This document shows positions 1 to 6,340 of a DNA stretch of 6,435 bases, one piece after another (within the stretch, counting starts at the first letter, position 1; each line of letters opens with the position of its first letter). The stretch is taken from contig JAUHWE010000283.1 in assembly GCA_030424825.1 (NCBI GenBank), forward strand, positions 1 to 6,435. Reading direction: 5' to 3'. The translations under genes were made by a program, and so were the position numbers. Below the pieces are notes generated by a model. The model did no database searches, was not told where the DNA came from, and saw nothing but the letters and a program-made list of their open reading frames with translations. This stretch comes from Verrucomicrobiia bacterium. Its GTDB lineage: Bacteria > Verrucomicrobiota > Verrucomicrobiia > Opitutales > Opitutaceae.

Positions 1-1669
1 CACTCGCGATGGCCTCGACAATCGCCTTGGCACTCGCTTCGAACTCAGAATCACTAGAAGCGGCAGCCGCCTGTTCAAGCTTGTTTTGAGCTTCCCTCAC
101 ATAACCTAGTAACACCTGTTTCCGGTTGTTAAGAAGGGTGGAAATCCGGTCTTTGCGCCAGCTTTCAAAACGAGTGATTCGCGCTTCGGAATCGTCGTTT
201 ACTCCGACCTCTATGGCAGCGAGCGTAGTAGCTGCCTGGCTGAGGAGCGTATCAATCTCGGGAGCATTGGGGTTAGCGTTCTCAGTATTGCGGATGGCGA
301 CCAGGCGGTCCGCGATTTTTGAATACTCTTGCCGAAGGCTCTCCTGCTGGTCGATCCAGTTTTCCAGGGAGTCTGCCGCTTCCTTTATGGCATGGCCTGC
401 AGGCGCGTTCGCAATCACGTCCTTCCATTCTTGAAGCGTTTCTTCCGCCTGTTCGGTGTTTTTGCGGGCGGCCGCTTGATTGAGAGCAGCGGTGGCTAAT
501 TGAAGGGTTTCCGAATACTGGTTGCTCTGGATCTGGGTATTAATTATCCAGCCGATGATGAGCAGGATGACCAGAGCACCCGATGCCAATATGGCATATT
601 TAGGAGCTCGTTTGCGGGTGGCTTCGGAGAGTGCCTTTCTGATGTCCTCCTGAATTTCAGGCGGAATGCGTCGTCCCATTCGTTTCGCCTGAGCTTCAAA
701 GGATTTGAGGCGCTCTTTCGCGTCGTGCACGGTGGCCTTTTTTCGTCCGAAACTGATGGAAAGTCCCTGAAGAACCTTTCTCAGGTCATCAATTGCATTG
801 CGTATTAGAATGTTGGATTCGAAGCTGGCTCGCTGATGAGCAATCTCTGTGGCGACCGTTGAGTACGCGTCACGCAACTTGGCGTCGATTTTTGATCGAG
901 TGTTTTTTAGGGTGAGTTGATAGTCGCATTCGAAATAGGCTTTTTCGAGAGCGCTCTTCTCCTCGTCGGTACTGGCCGACTTGGCTTGTTCGATGAGTGA
1001 CTCTACTGCGGCAGTCGATTCCCGGATCGCGTTTTCCTGGATTGTGAACTGGACAGTCTTAAGTGGGCCTTCCTTGTCCGGAAGCTCGATACCGTAATCG
1101 GTGTAGCGGCTAAATATCGCCTCAGGCGATTCGGGGGGCATTAGCTCCTGCAGGGCATTTGCCAGCTCGGTCTCCGCCTGGTCAATCGCTTGGGACTCCA
1201 GTCGATTCCGTTCGCTTTCGAAGTTCGCATCAGCCTCAAACTTCTCGCTGAGAAGTTTAGCGATTTGGTAGGCTTCGAGGGGCTTTTTGGCCCGAACCTT
1301 AGACCTGAACTCACCTTGCAGCCATGTTTTTGGGTCCTCGATCTGAGAAAATCGGTCGTGCAGGGATTTCAAGAGGGTGGGGTCAATTTCATCCGCCTTT
1401 TTCCACCCGAAGATCTCGCAGCGATCATTCCATTCTTTCGCTCCATCGAAATCGAGAACATCGAGAGTATCCAGCACACTGGGACTCGAATAGGTGGCAA
1501 TGTACGCATCGAGGTCGTTTTCCGTTTCGATGCACCGTTTCAAGAGGGCAAGGGCATGCTCGACTTCTTTCGCATACTGCCAGGCCAAATTGGCGGTTTC
1601 CAAGCCATTTGACTCACCCTTTAGGGCGGTCTTAATTCGATATACAAGTCTGGAGGCGTCCGGTCGCAT
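1..1669 (-). CDS. Single-pass membrane protein with long helical regions, third gene of the GTPase operon (3' end cut off)
   Basis: I do not recognise a named family. The frame is open from an ATG at 1669 to the left edge, giving 556 residues with the C-terminus missing. An in-frame TAG lies 36 bases before the ATG and no other usual start codon follows it, so the start is fairly safe although there is no clear Shine-Dalgarno. Residues 1-355 are hydrophilic, rich in Glu, Lys and Ala, and look mostly alpha-helical. One membrane helix follows at about 357-376 (from KYAILASG to IIGWII), preceded by basic residues (RKRAPK), so the N-terminal part is expected in the cytoplasm. Residues 380-556 are again helical with coiled-coil-like spacing and would be extracytoplasmic. 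There is no signal peptide and no enzymatic motif. It lies 86 bp after the GAP1-N2 gene on the same strand and shares that protein's layout (cytoplasmic part, one helix, helical tail), so it is probably a structural or sensory partner. It could instead be an unrelated membrane protein that happens to follow. Confidence 0.85.
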   Translation of the reverse strand, partial: MRPDASRLVYRIKTALKGESNGLETANLAWQYAKEVEHALALLKRCIETENDLDAYIATYSSPSVLDTLDVLDFDGAKEWNDRCEIFGWKKADEIDPTLLKSLHDRFSQIEDPKTWLQGEFRSKVRAKKPLEAYQIAKLLSEKFEADANFESERNRLESQAIDQAETELANALQELMPPESPEAIFSRYTDYGIELPDKEGPLKTVQFTIQENAIRESTAAVESLIEQAKSASTDEEKSALEKAYFECDYQLTLKNTRSKIDAKLRDAYSTVATEIAHQRASFESNILIRNAIDDLRKVLQGLSISFGRKKATVHDAKERLKSFEAQAKRMGRRIPPEIQEDIRKALSEATRKRAPKYAILASGALVILLIIGWIINTQIQSNQYSETLQLATAALNQAAARKNTEQAEETLQEWKDVIANAPAGHAIKEAADSLENWIDQQESLRQEYSKIADRLVAIRNTENANPNAPEIDTLLSQAATTLAAIEVGVNDDSEARITRFESWRKDRISTLLNNRKQVLLGYVREAQNKLEQAAAASSDSEFEASAKAIVEAIAS

Positions 1670-1755
1670 GCGTGTAAAACAGAGGATTGGGGAAAACGCT
1701 GTCTAGTTTGAACAGGGATGACAAACCATTCCTCGCGCTATATTTTGGGTCGTTT

Positions 1756-3840
1756 TCAAGGATTTCTAAGATGGAGTGCCCAGCTAGAATCCGAATCTAT
1801 GGCCTGAATGGATCGCTCCGCAATCTCAATGGCGTCTGTTATTTGGTTCGTGAAATCGAGATCAGCCAGTGTTTTTTGGTTAAAATGAGCCTGTAGAGAG
1901 GCGAGGTTGCGTTTGCTGTTCGCCAGTCTCTCTAGGTTAAAATTGATAATGGTCTCTTCCATTAGATCGTCTCTAATGAAAGTCTCGTGCCACTGTTTTC
2001 GAATCCGTTCCAGTTTGACTTCCAGTGGCTTGGAAAGGGCCTTTGCGTTCACGAGCACCTGGTAGATCGATCTGGCTTCATCAATGGCGGTATTGTGGTC
2101 CAGACTGGCGGCTTTTAGGGCATCCCGGAACTCTGACGAAGTACTGAATGAAGAGACACGCGGTAGAATAAACTGCTCGTAGAGACCTTTGATATGGGCG
2201 GATATGTTTGTCCGTGACGGGGAGATGAGAAGGCCGTCGTCATCTATTGCCAGATAGCCCTCACCTGGGTCTAGATCGAAAGCGGTCTCCAGTTTGTGGA
2301 TGCTTTCCACACTTAGCGTTTGCCACAGCTCTCGGTATTCTTCCGCGGCGGTAATGGCATCGATCCCATTTTGGACAAGGCGATCTCTAGCCGCCCGATT
2401 GACGGCCTTTATACTGAGGGTCGTATCCTCCGGAATAAAGCGGTCAAAAGGGATGTGATCCCGCAACGGGTCGAAAATGGGGTTGCTGGCAAGCGGTTCT
2501 TTTAAGAAGGGAATCAACGATTCGTGAACGAGTGAAAGTCCCAGTGCGTTCGCTGCCGAGGCAACGGTTTTCTCCAAAACCCATTGGTTCCCCGTTTTCT
2601 GAACCAGTGCGCCCGGGATTGGTATGATAGTTGCCTGCTCAGAATCGCCAACACGGATTGTCGTCCTAATCGTCGCTAGAGTTTCGGCGATTAGGAGGGG
2701 TTCGGAGTCCCCCCGTTCGGACAACTGGGCGGCAATTTCCAGGCCTCGATCGATTTGCTCGTATAGCGTACCGGAAGCGAGGAGAGACGACCACGCCTCG
2801 CGAGGATCGGTCGCCTTTCCCACGGACGACTTCGGCGGATTCGAACCCGTGGGACGAGCTCCCTGAGGGGATGGCGAACTTCCCGGGTCTTGGTTTGAGC
2901 TAAAATCAAGCAGGAGAAATGCGATCGTCCCACAGCAGAGGACAGCTAGGATCGCCAGAGTCAGGTTAAGGGTGTTGGAAAGGCGTTTCCGGGTCCATTT
3001 CAATTTGGGACGTTTGCGATCGGCCCGTGTCAGTTCGGTTGGAATTTCAACTTTTGGGGCTGATTTTGTGATTCGGTGCGAATCCTCCTCAGGCTCTGGC
3101 TCCGGATCGTCCTGTGAGAGGGGCACTTCGGGGTTTTGGGCCGTATTGATGACTTTCGTCTTCTCGGTTTGAGACTCGAACTCGAAGGGAAGCGGCCGGT
3201 CTTTCCAATTCCCTCGCCATAGAAACTGGGTTGGCTGGTCCGAGGTTAAAATGAAATTAGTGAAGGAAATGCTCCAGCGCTGGCTTGCGGGTAAACTGAG
3301 AAGCTCGTTTCTGAAATGAAGCGCAAGATCGGGCTCCTGACCCTCTTCGACAGTAAATGCAGTGTCTTGGGGTGTCCCCGTTTTGATCGGAGAATCAAAG
3401 TCAATGGAAAGAATTCCCTTCGATGTATCCAAATCACTGATTTTAAACTGGTCCCGTTCTTGTAGCACCCTGGGGGGTTCGCCCCAGGAGTTTCTCCAGT
3501 TTTTCCAATAAAGAAGAATTGTCGCCGGATCCGGCAGGCTTACAATTTCGTCGTCTGAAAAAGCCAAGTGGTGAGCGATATGGTTATTCCGTTTCGAATA
3601 GTCTGCTCCTGCATCGCTCAGGCGGGAAAGGACATGGAAATTTCCACTGCGGACCGAAACGAGGATATGGCGTAGAATTACTGGGCTGGATTTGCCGGGG
3701 ATGTGTTCGTACCGGCTGAGTCTTTCGAGTTCCTTTTCCAGATCAATCGGCAGATCGCGGTCTCGGGCGACACAACAAAAGCCCGATTTTCCGGGCTCTA
3801 AGCCTCGTCGAGCACTCGTATGTATATATTGCAGTGGCAC
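1756..3840 (-). CDS. GTPase-associated protein with GAP1-N2 domain, one membrane helix and a large helical C-terminal domain
   Basis: This 694-residue protein is the likely partner of the GTPase encoded just upstream. Residues 2-31 (PLQYIHTSARRGLEPGKSGF, then CCVARDRDLP) fit the opening of the GAP1-N2 domain, known in the family as a Y-T-S-x-x-R-G-L-x-P-G...G-F-C pattern. The similarity seems to run to about residue 125 (ending near NSWGEPPRVL), and WSISFTNFILTSDQPTQFLW at 189-208 resembles a strand-rich segment seen in such proteins. A low-complexity acidic stretch (about 240-255) and a basic stretch (275-288) lead to a membrane helix at about 292-313. A Ser/Pro/Gly linker (315-345) then joins a roughly 350-residue, mainly helical region with no recognised motif. 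By the positive-inside rule the N-terminus is cytoplasmic. I chose the GTG at 3840 because the domain begins right after it and it lies two bases past the GTPase stop, which suggests translational coupling. An ATG at 3912 would add 24 non-conserved residues and overlap the GTPase gene. The family name comes from remembered motifs, not a search. Confidence 0.88.
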   Translation of the reverse strand: MPLQYIHTSARRGLEPGKSGFCCVARDRDLPIDLEKELERLSRYEHIPGKSSPVILRHILVSVRSGNFHVLSRLSDAGADYSKRNNHIAHHLAFSDDEIVSLPDPATILLYWKNWRNSWGEPPRVLQERDQFKISDLDTSKGILSIDFDSPIKTGTPQDTAFTVEEGQEPDLALHFRNELLSLPASQRWSISFTNFILTSDQPTQFLWRGNWKDRPLPFEFESQTEKTKVINTAQNPEVPLSQDDPEPEPEEDSHRITKSAPKVEIPTELTRADRKRPKLKWTRKRLSNTLNLTLAILAVLCCGTIAFLLLDFSSNQDPGSSPSPQGARPTGSNPPKSSVGKATDPREAWSSLLASGTLYEQIDRGLEIAAQLSERGDSEPLLIAETLATIRTTIRVGDSEQATIIPIPGALVQKTGNQWVLEKTVASAANALGLSLVHESLIPFLKEPLASNPIFDPLRDHIPFDRFIPEDTTLSIKAVNRAARDRLVQNGIDAITAAEEYRELWQTLSVESIHKLETAFDLDPGEGYLAIDDDGLLISPSRTNISAHIKGLYEQFILPRVSSFSTSSEFRDALKAASLDHNTAIDEARSIYQVLVNAKALSKPLEVKLERIRKQWHETFIRDDLMEETIINFNLERLANSKRNLASLQAHFNQKTLADLDFTNQITDAIEIAERSIQAIDSDSSWALHLRNP

Positions 3841-3842
3841 GG

Positions 3843-5636
3843 CTAACCAATAGGAGGAGAAAAATCCGAGGAGGGGGAAAGGATGTCGGGAGCGGTTTCC
3901 GACAGCGCCCAAAGGGTGGGCGTAGTTGTCAGGATGGGGTTAAGCCGTTGAGGAAATGGGGCGAGTTTTCCGGCTAGCGGCCCTTCTTTGATCTCCTTGG
4001 GGGAATGGCCAAGAGGCGATATCGGGAAATAGCGGATACAGGAGGAAATCGACTCAGCATTGGCGACAATCGTAGGACAGTATTCAAGGAGAAGATTCCT
4101 CGTGACCTCGCTATTCCGATCGATTTCGTCACTGGTCAAAGGGCGGTTTTCTGGTATCGATAGCGCATTCTCGGGCAGGATCGATTTCCAGACATCGCAC
4201 TTGCCTACCATGATAGCTAAAGGCGTATCCACCAGTTCGTGGCTGTCCTTAGCTTTGAGCTTTTTGACGCGTATTCCCATTTCAGCGAGGATGGTATCTT
4301 GCTCGTCTGTCGCTTGAGATCTCAGTTGCGGGTCGCGTTTGCGTCGCAGCCGTTTTCGAAACTCGCGATTTGCGGTGGGGTCATATAGGAAAAACAAGGC
4401 TGAAGAAGCAGCTACGTGCAGTGCTCCTGGGGAATCGTCGAGGCTGACGGTAGGCTTAAAATGCTCGCCGGCATTGTCGTAAAACACGAGTGCTACGCGT
4501 CGGTCGGTATCTTTGATCTGACGCAGGTGATACACGAATGGGCGGGGTAGAGCGACCTTCTTCCCGTTACGCGGGAGCTGCTCGTACATGAGGCCTTCAA
4601 AATCCGTTTTGGAAATGAACGCATCTTCGGGCGTGGTTGCCGAGAAGAGCCGATTTTTCATTTCGTTGAGCCGTACATTGCCGCTAGGATCCCCGTCTTG
4701 CAGAACGCATCCATGGGCGCGGATGAGCTCCTCGGGCAAAAGTTGAAGCAGCGTCGACAGATAGTAGGATTTCCCGCTGCTAGGGGCACCGACGACGGAT
4801 AGTATCAGATGGTTTTGGCTGAGAAAGGAGGTGGGAAGTCGCCCGCGACAGTGAGGGCAGGCCAGCTCTACGCTCACCACTCCTTTTTCGTCTAAGGCCT
4901 GACCAAGATCGTTGAAGCGATTGGCAACAAATCGCAGCTTCGTATAGGGTCCGAGTTCTGGATCGCCCATTAGGTCCTCGTGAGAGGCGATATTCATAAC
5001 ATCGCCCTTGGCAAAAGTCTTCCAGCAGATTGGGCAAGTAGGGTCGCTATTCAGGCCCACTCGTGCGGCGGCGTCCGTGCCATAGGATGGAGGGGGAGGT
5101 TCCGGGGTTGACTTGGCTGCCGGTTCCTTAGGCAGCAGGTGAATAAGTTCCTTGAGTGGAAATCGAACGTCGAGGCTTCCCGGTAGGGCAACGAAGCGAC
5201 TGGTGGGAGAGAATCGTTCCAGTAAGCTCGTTTGGTTGAGCTCGCTTGACTTAAGTTGCAGGCGTAGGCGATCACCGCTAGTTGCTTCCACGCTCCATTT
5301 GTGGGCTCGGAAATCCTTTCCCAGATCCGGTTCATCGGATCCGATGGTGATCGCGAGAAGGTGCCCTCTCAGAGTAAGCGGGTAAAGTTGGTCCCGCTTG
5401 ATCTCCATCCTCTGGTCTATGGGTTCGCCGTCAAGGAGGGGAAGGCTGTTCGGATCGAGAGCGTTGATGTAGTAGCGCCCTTTTTCCTCTGAGATACGGC
5501 ATAGGGGAGTGGTTTCCCCTCCCGAAGACCGACCGTTCAAGGTAGCGGGGAAGTTGCTGACCTTTGTGACTGACCGGTTGAGGCAGTCAGCTATCGTCAG
5601 TGAAGCATCGCTTCGGAATATATCGAAAATCCCCAT
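3843..5636 (-). CDS. DO-GTPase2-like TRAFAC GTPase with zinc ribbon and possible FHA-like N-terminal domain
   Basis: This 597-residue cytoplasmic P-loop GTPase shows the expected motifs: Walker A GAPSSGKS at 283-290, a switch II/Walker B region VALVFYDNAGEHF at 381-393 (DxAGE), a G4-like VGKCD at 477-481 in place of NKxD, and a possible G5 FPISPLG at 537-543. CPIC (201-204) and CPHC (260-263) just before the P-loop probably form a zinc ribbon or treble clef with a 55-residue insert. Residues 1-105 carry a weak FHA-like pattern (NGRSSGG at 34-40, then LLDGEPI and LRGHLL). A Pro-rich linker (171-184) separates this from the zinc site. The zinc-ribbon plus GTPase order and the GAP1-N2 gene next door point to the double-GTPase 2 type of GTPase-centric conflict systems, although only one clear P-loop is visible. 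There is no membrane helix. It is the first gene of the operon; the ATG at 5636 is the first start in the frame and has no clear Shine-Dalgarno. Confidence 0.9.
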   Translation of the reverse strand: MGIFDIFRSDASLTIADCLNRSVTKVSNFPATLNGRSSGGETTPLCRISEEKGRYYINALDPNSLPLLDGEPIDQRMEIKRDQLYPLTLRGHLLAITIGSDEPDLGKDFRAHKWSVEATSGDRLRLQLKSSELNQTSLLERFSPTSRFVALPGSLDVRFPLKELIHLLPKEPAAKSTPEPPPPSYGTDAAARVGLNSDPTCPICWKTFAKGDVMNIASHEDLMGDPELGPYTKLRFVANRFNDLGQALDEKGVVSVELACPHCRGRLPTSFLSQNHLILSVVGAPSSGKSYYLSTLLQLLPEELIRAHGCVLQDGDPSGNVRLNEMKNRLFSATTPEDAFISKTDFEGLMYEQLPRNGKKVALPRPFVYHLRQIKDTDRRVALVFYDNAGEHFKPTVSLDDSPGALHVAASSALFFLYDPTANREFRKRLRRKRDPQLRSQATDEQDTILAEMGIRVKKLKAKDSHELVDTPLAIMVGKCDVWKSILPENALSIPENRPLTSDEIDRNSEVTRNLLLEYCPTIVANAESISSCIRYFPISPLGHSPKEIKEGPLAGKLAPFPQRLNPILTTTPTLWALSETAPDILSPSSDFSPPIG

Positions 5637-5658
5637 TTAGGCTGTATTAGATCGATTT

Positions 5659-5672
5659 GGCAAAGTGTTGCC
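5659..5672. promoter_or_regulatory. Short dyad upstream of the GTPase operon (possible operator)
   Basis: GGCAA-AGTG-TTGCC is a perfect 5-bp inverted repeat with a 4-base centre, ending 23 bases before the GTPase start codon at 5636. On the minus strand it is followed ten bases later by TAATAC (5649-5644), a good -10 match, but no convincing -35 is correctly spaced. It could be an operator or a small RNA hairpin in the leader, and it is short enough to be chance. The rest of the gap (5673-5784) shows nothing else I can support. Confidence 0.25.
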
Positions 5673-5784
5673 TATGATTGGGTAAAGCGAATTTCGGGGG
5701 GCTTGGCAAGCGCGGTGGACACAAATAGGATTCCCAGACGGGTATTTCTTTCGTTCTTCGCACCTAAAAATTGGAAAAAAAGCC

Positions 5785-5812
5785 TTGCATGGGAGATGCG
5801 CATTTCTAGGTT
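5785..5812 (+). promoter_or_regulatory. Promoter of first tRNA-Glu gene
   Basis: TTGCAT (5785-5790, -35-like) and TAGGTT (5807-5812, -10-like, TAnnnT) are 16 bases apart. A GC-rich CTGCGGCTCTT follows, and the tRNA starts 18 bases after the -10. The same three elements with the same spacing precede the second tRNA-Glu gene, where the surrounding bases differ, so they appear conserved by selection. GC-rich bases between -10 and the start are typical of stable-RNA promoters under stringent control; that regulation is inferred. Confidence 0.65.
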
Positions 5813-5830
5813 CTGCGGCTCTTAGCTGAC

Positions 5831-5908
5831 GCCCCGTTCGTCTAGCCAGGCCTAGGACACATGGTTTTCATCCATGCGACAGGGGTTCGAATCCCCTACG
5901 GGGTACCA
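5831..5908 (+). tRNA. tRNA-Glu (anticodon TTC), first copy
   Basis: This is a complete cloverleaf with encoded CCA (5906-5908). The acceptor arms GCCCCGT and ACGGGGT pair fully with a G-U at the first pair. The anticodon stem CATGG/CCATG encloses TTTTCAT, with anticodon TTC at 5867-5869. The T-arm is AGGGG-TTCGAAT-CCCCT. The D-arm region (GTCTAG...CTAGGAC) is typical of bacterial tRNA-Glu. The discriminator base is A and the first pair is G-U, whereas the second copy has G73 and a G-C pair. It has its own promoter and a strong terminator, so it is probably transcribed alone. It is read divergently from the GTPase operon. Confidence 0.96.
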
Positions 5909-5916
5909 GTTAACTG

Positions 5917-5949
5917 AAAAAACCGCGACCTTAGGGTGGCGGTTTTTTT
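5917..5949 (+). terminator. Rho-independent terminator of first tRNA-Glu
   Basis: AAAAAACCGC (5917-5926) pairs perfectly with GCGGTTTTTT (5939-5948), and an inner ACC/GGT (5928-5930 with 5935-5937) closes a TTAG loop across one G-G mismatch. The right arm runs into seven T residues (5943-5949). It sits 8 bases after the tRNA CCA. The A-rich left flank could also let it act in the opposite direction. Confidence 0.9.
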
Positions 5950-5965
5950 GCGTACGAAGGCTACG

Positions 5966-5986
5966 GGGGATTGGAACCCCTGTCGC
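5966..5986 (-). repeat. Inverted copy of the first tRNA-Glu T-arm
   Basis: The reverse complement of these 21 bases matches positions 5876-5896 of the first tRNA (end of the anticodon stem through the T-arm) at 20 of 21 positions; the one difference is in the T-loop. GGGGATTGG (5966-5974) is also a perfect inverted match to CCAATCCCC at 6072-6080, so the repeat core lies between 9-bp inverted ends. A corresponding inverted copy follows the second tRNA at the same relative place. Confidence 0.85.
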
Positions 5987-5998
5987 CTCTGCCCGGCT

Positions 5999-6073
5999 GG
6001 TTCGACGGAGCGAGCTCGCGAGCGAAGATGGGCGGCGCGGAGCGCCGGGGCGCAGCCCTGAGCGAAGCGAGCC
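5999..6073 (+). repeat. tRNA-Glu-associated structured repeat, core copy 1
   Basis: This 75-nt GC-rich core can fold into an outer stem GGTTCG (5999-6004) with CGAGCC (6068-6073) enclosing hairpins: a weak GCT/AGC arm (6014-6023), CGGCGC-GGA-GCGCCG (6033-6047) and GGGC-GCA-GCCC (6048-6058). It is 66/75 identical to the copy at 6341-6415. Differences in the stems keep pairing, which argues for selection on a folded RNA or single-stranded DNA. It is flanked on the left by an inverted T-arm copy and on the right by a direct copy of the tRNA 3' end. No protein or known element family is recognised. Confidence 0.85.
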
Positions 6074-6118
6074 AATCCCCTACGGGGTACCAGTTAACTG
6101 AAAAAGCCGCGACCTTAG
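6074..6118 (+). repeat. Duplicate of first tRNA-Glu 3' end and terminator left arm
   Basis: These 45 bases repeat positions 5890-5934 with one change (A to G at 6106): the 3' half of the T-arm, the acceptor strand, ACCA, the spacer and the left arm of the terminator. The right terminator arm and T-tract are absent, so this is a tRNA fragment, not a gene. The duplicate stops just before GAGGTGTGCCTC (6118-6129), which can form only a 4-bp hairpin. Confidence 0.92.
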
Positions 6119-6142
6119 AGGTGTGCCTCGAGGTTAAAAATC

Positions 6143-6170
6143 TTGCATGCCGAATGATACATTTTACGGT
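6143..6170 (+). promoter_or_regulatory. Promoter of second tRNA-Glu gene
   Basis: TTGCAT (6143-6148) and TACGGT (6165-6170) are separated by 16 bases, followed by the same CTGCGGCTCT seen before the first tRNA. The tRNA starts 18 bases after the -10, exactly as in the first copy. The spacer sequence differs while the boxes and discriminator are kept. Confidence 0.65.
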
Positions 6171-6188
6171 CTGCGGCTCTTTATTAGG

Positions 6189-6266
6189 GTCCCGTTCGTC
6201 TAGTCAGGTTTAGGACGCATGGATTTCATCCATGAAACAGAGGTTCGAATCCTTTACGGGACGCCA
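6189..6266 (+). tRNA. tRNA-Glu (anticodon TTC), second copy
   Basis: A complete cloverleaf with the same 78-nt length as the first copy and encoded CCA (6264-6266). The acceptor arms GTCCCGT/ACGGGAC are fully Watson-Crick, the discriminator is G, and the anticodon stem CATGG/CCATG encloses ATTTCAT with TTC at 6225-6227. The T-arm AGAGG/CCTTT has one G-U. The acceptor and T-arms differ clearly from copy 1, while the D-arm and anticodon stem are close. No canonical terminator with a T-tract is visible between 6267 and the window end, unlike the first copy. Confidence 0.96.
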
Positions 6267-6303
6267 TTCTTCGCTCTGTGATCCCCGGATGGTGGGCCTC
6301 GCC

Positions 6304-6330
6304 AGGATTCGTGATTCTCGAACCTCTGTT
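6304..6330 (-). repeat. Inverted, slightly rearranged copy of the second tRNA-Glu T-arm
   Basis: TCGAACCTCTGTT (6318-6330) is the exact reverse complement of 6236-6248 in the second tRNA (13 of 13). AGGATTCG (6304-6311) is the reverse complement of the adjoining CGAATCCT (6246-6253), but a few extra bases separate the two pieces. It occupies the same relative place as the inverted copy after the first tRNA, and it follows the sequence of its own tRNA, not the other. Confidence 0.75.
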
Positions 6331-6340
6331 CTGTCGTGAC

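Noticed and set aside
126..1706. Several plus-strand ORFs of 70-140 residues opposite the third gene
   Set aside because: The minus strand has one open frame of 556 codons with a coherent membrane protein; the plus-strand ORFs overlap each other and show no domain.
2815..2830. SSVGKAT in the GAP1-N2 protein as a P-loop
   Set aside because: It lacks the GxxxxGK spacing and lies in the low-complexity linker after the membrane helix.
3838..3912. ATG at 3912 as the start of the GAP1-N2 gene
   Set aside because: It would overlap the GTPase gene by 70 bases and add residues before the conserved domain, which starts exactly at the GTG at 3840.
5831..5908. Classical integration site for the GTPase operon
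   Set aside because: The operon lies on the 5' side of the tRNA, no integrase is seen, and the duplicated 3' ends lie on the other side, so they do not bracket the operon.
5874..6213. Two plus-strand ORFs of 75 and 80 residues across the first tRNA and repeat
   Set aside because: They read through the tRNA 3' end, terminator and GC-rich structured repeat; base changes between repeat copies follow stem pairing, not codons.
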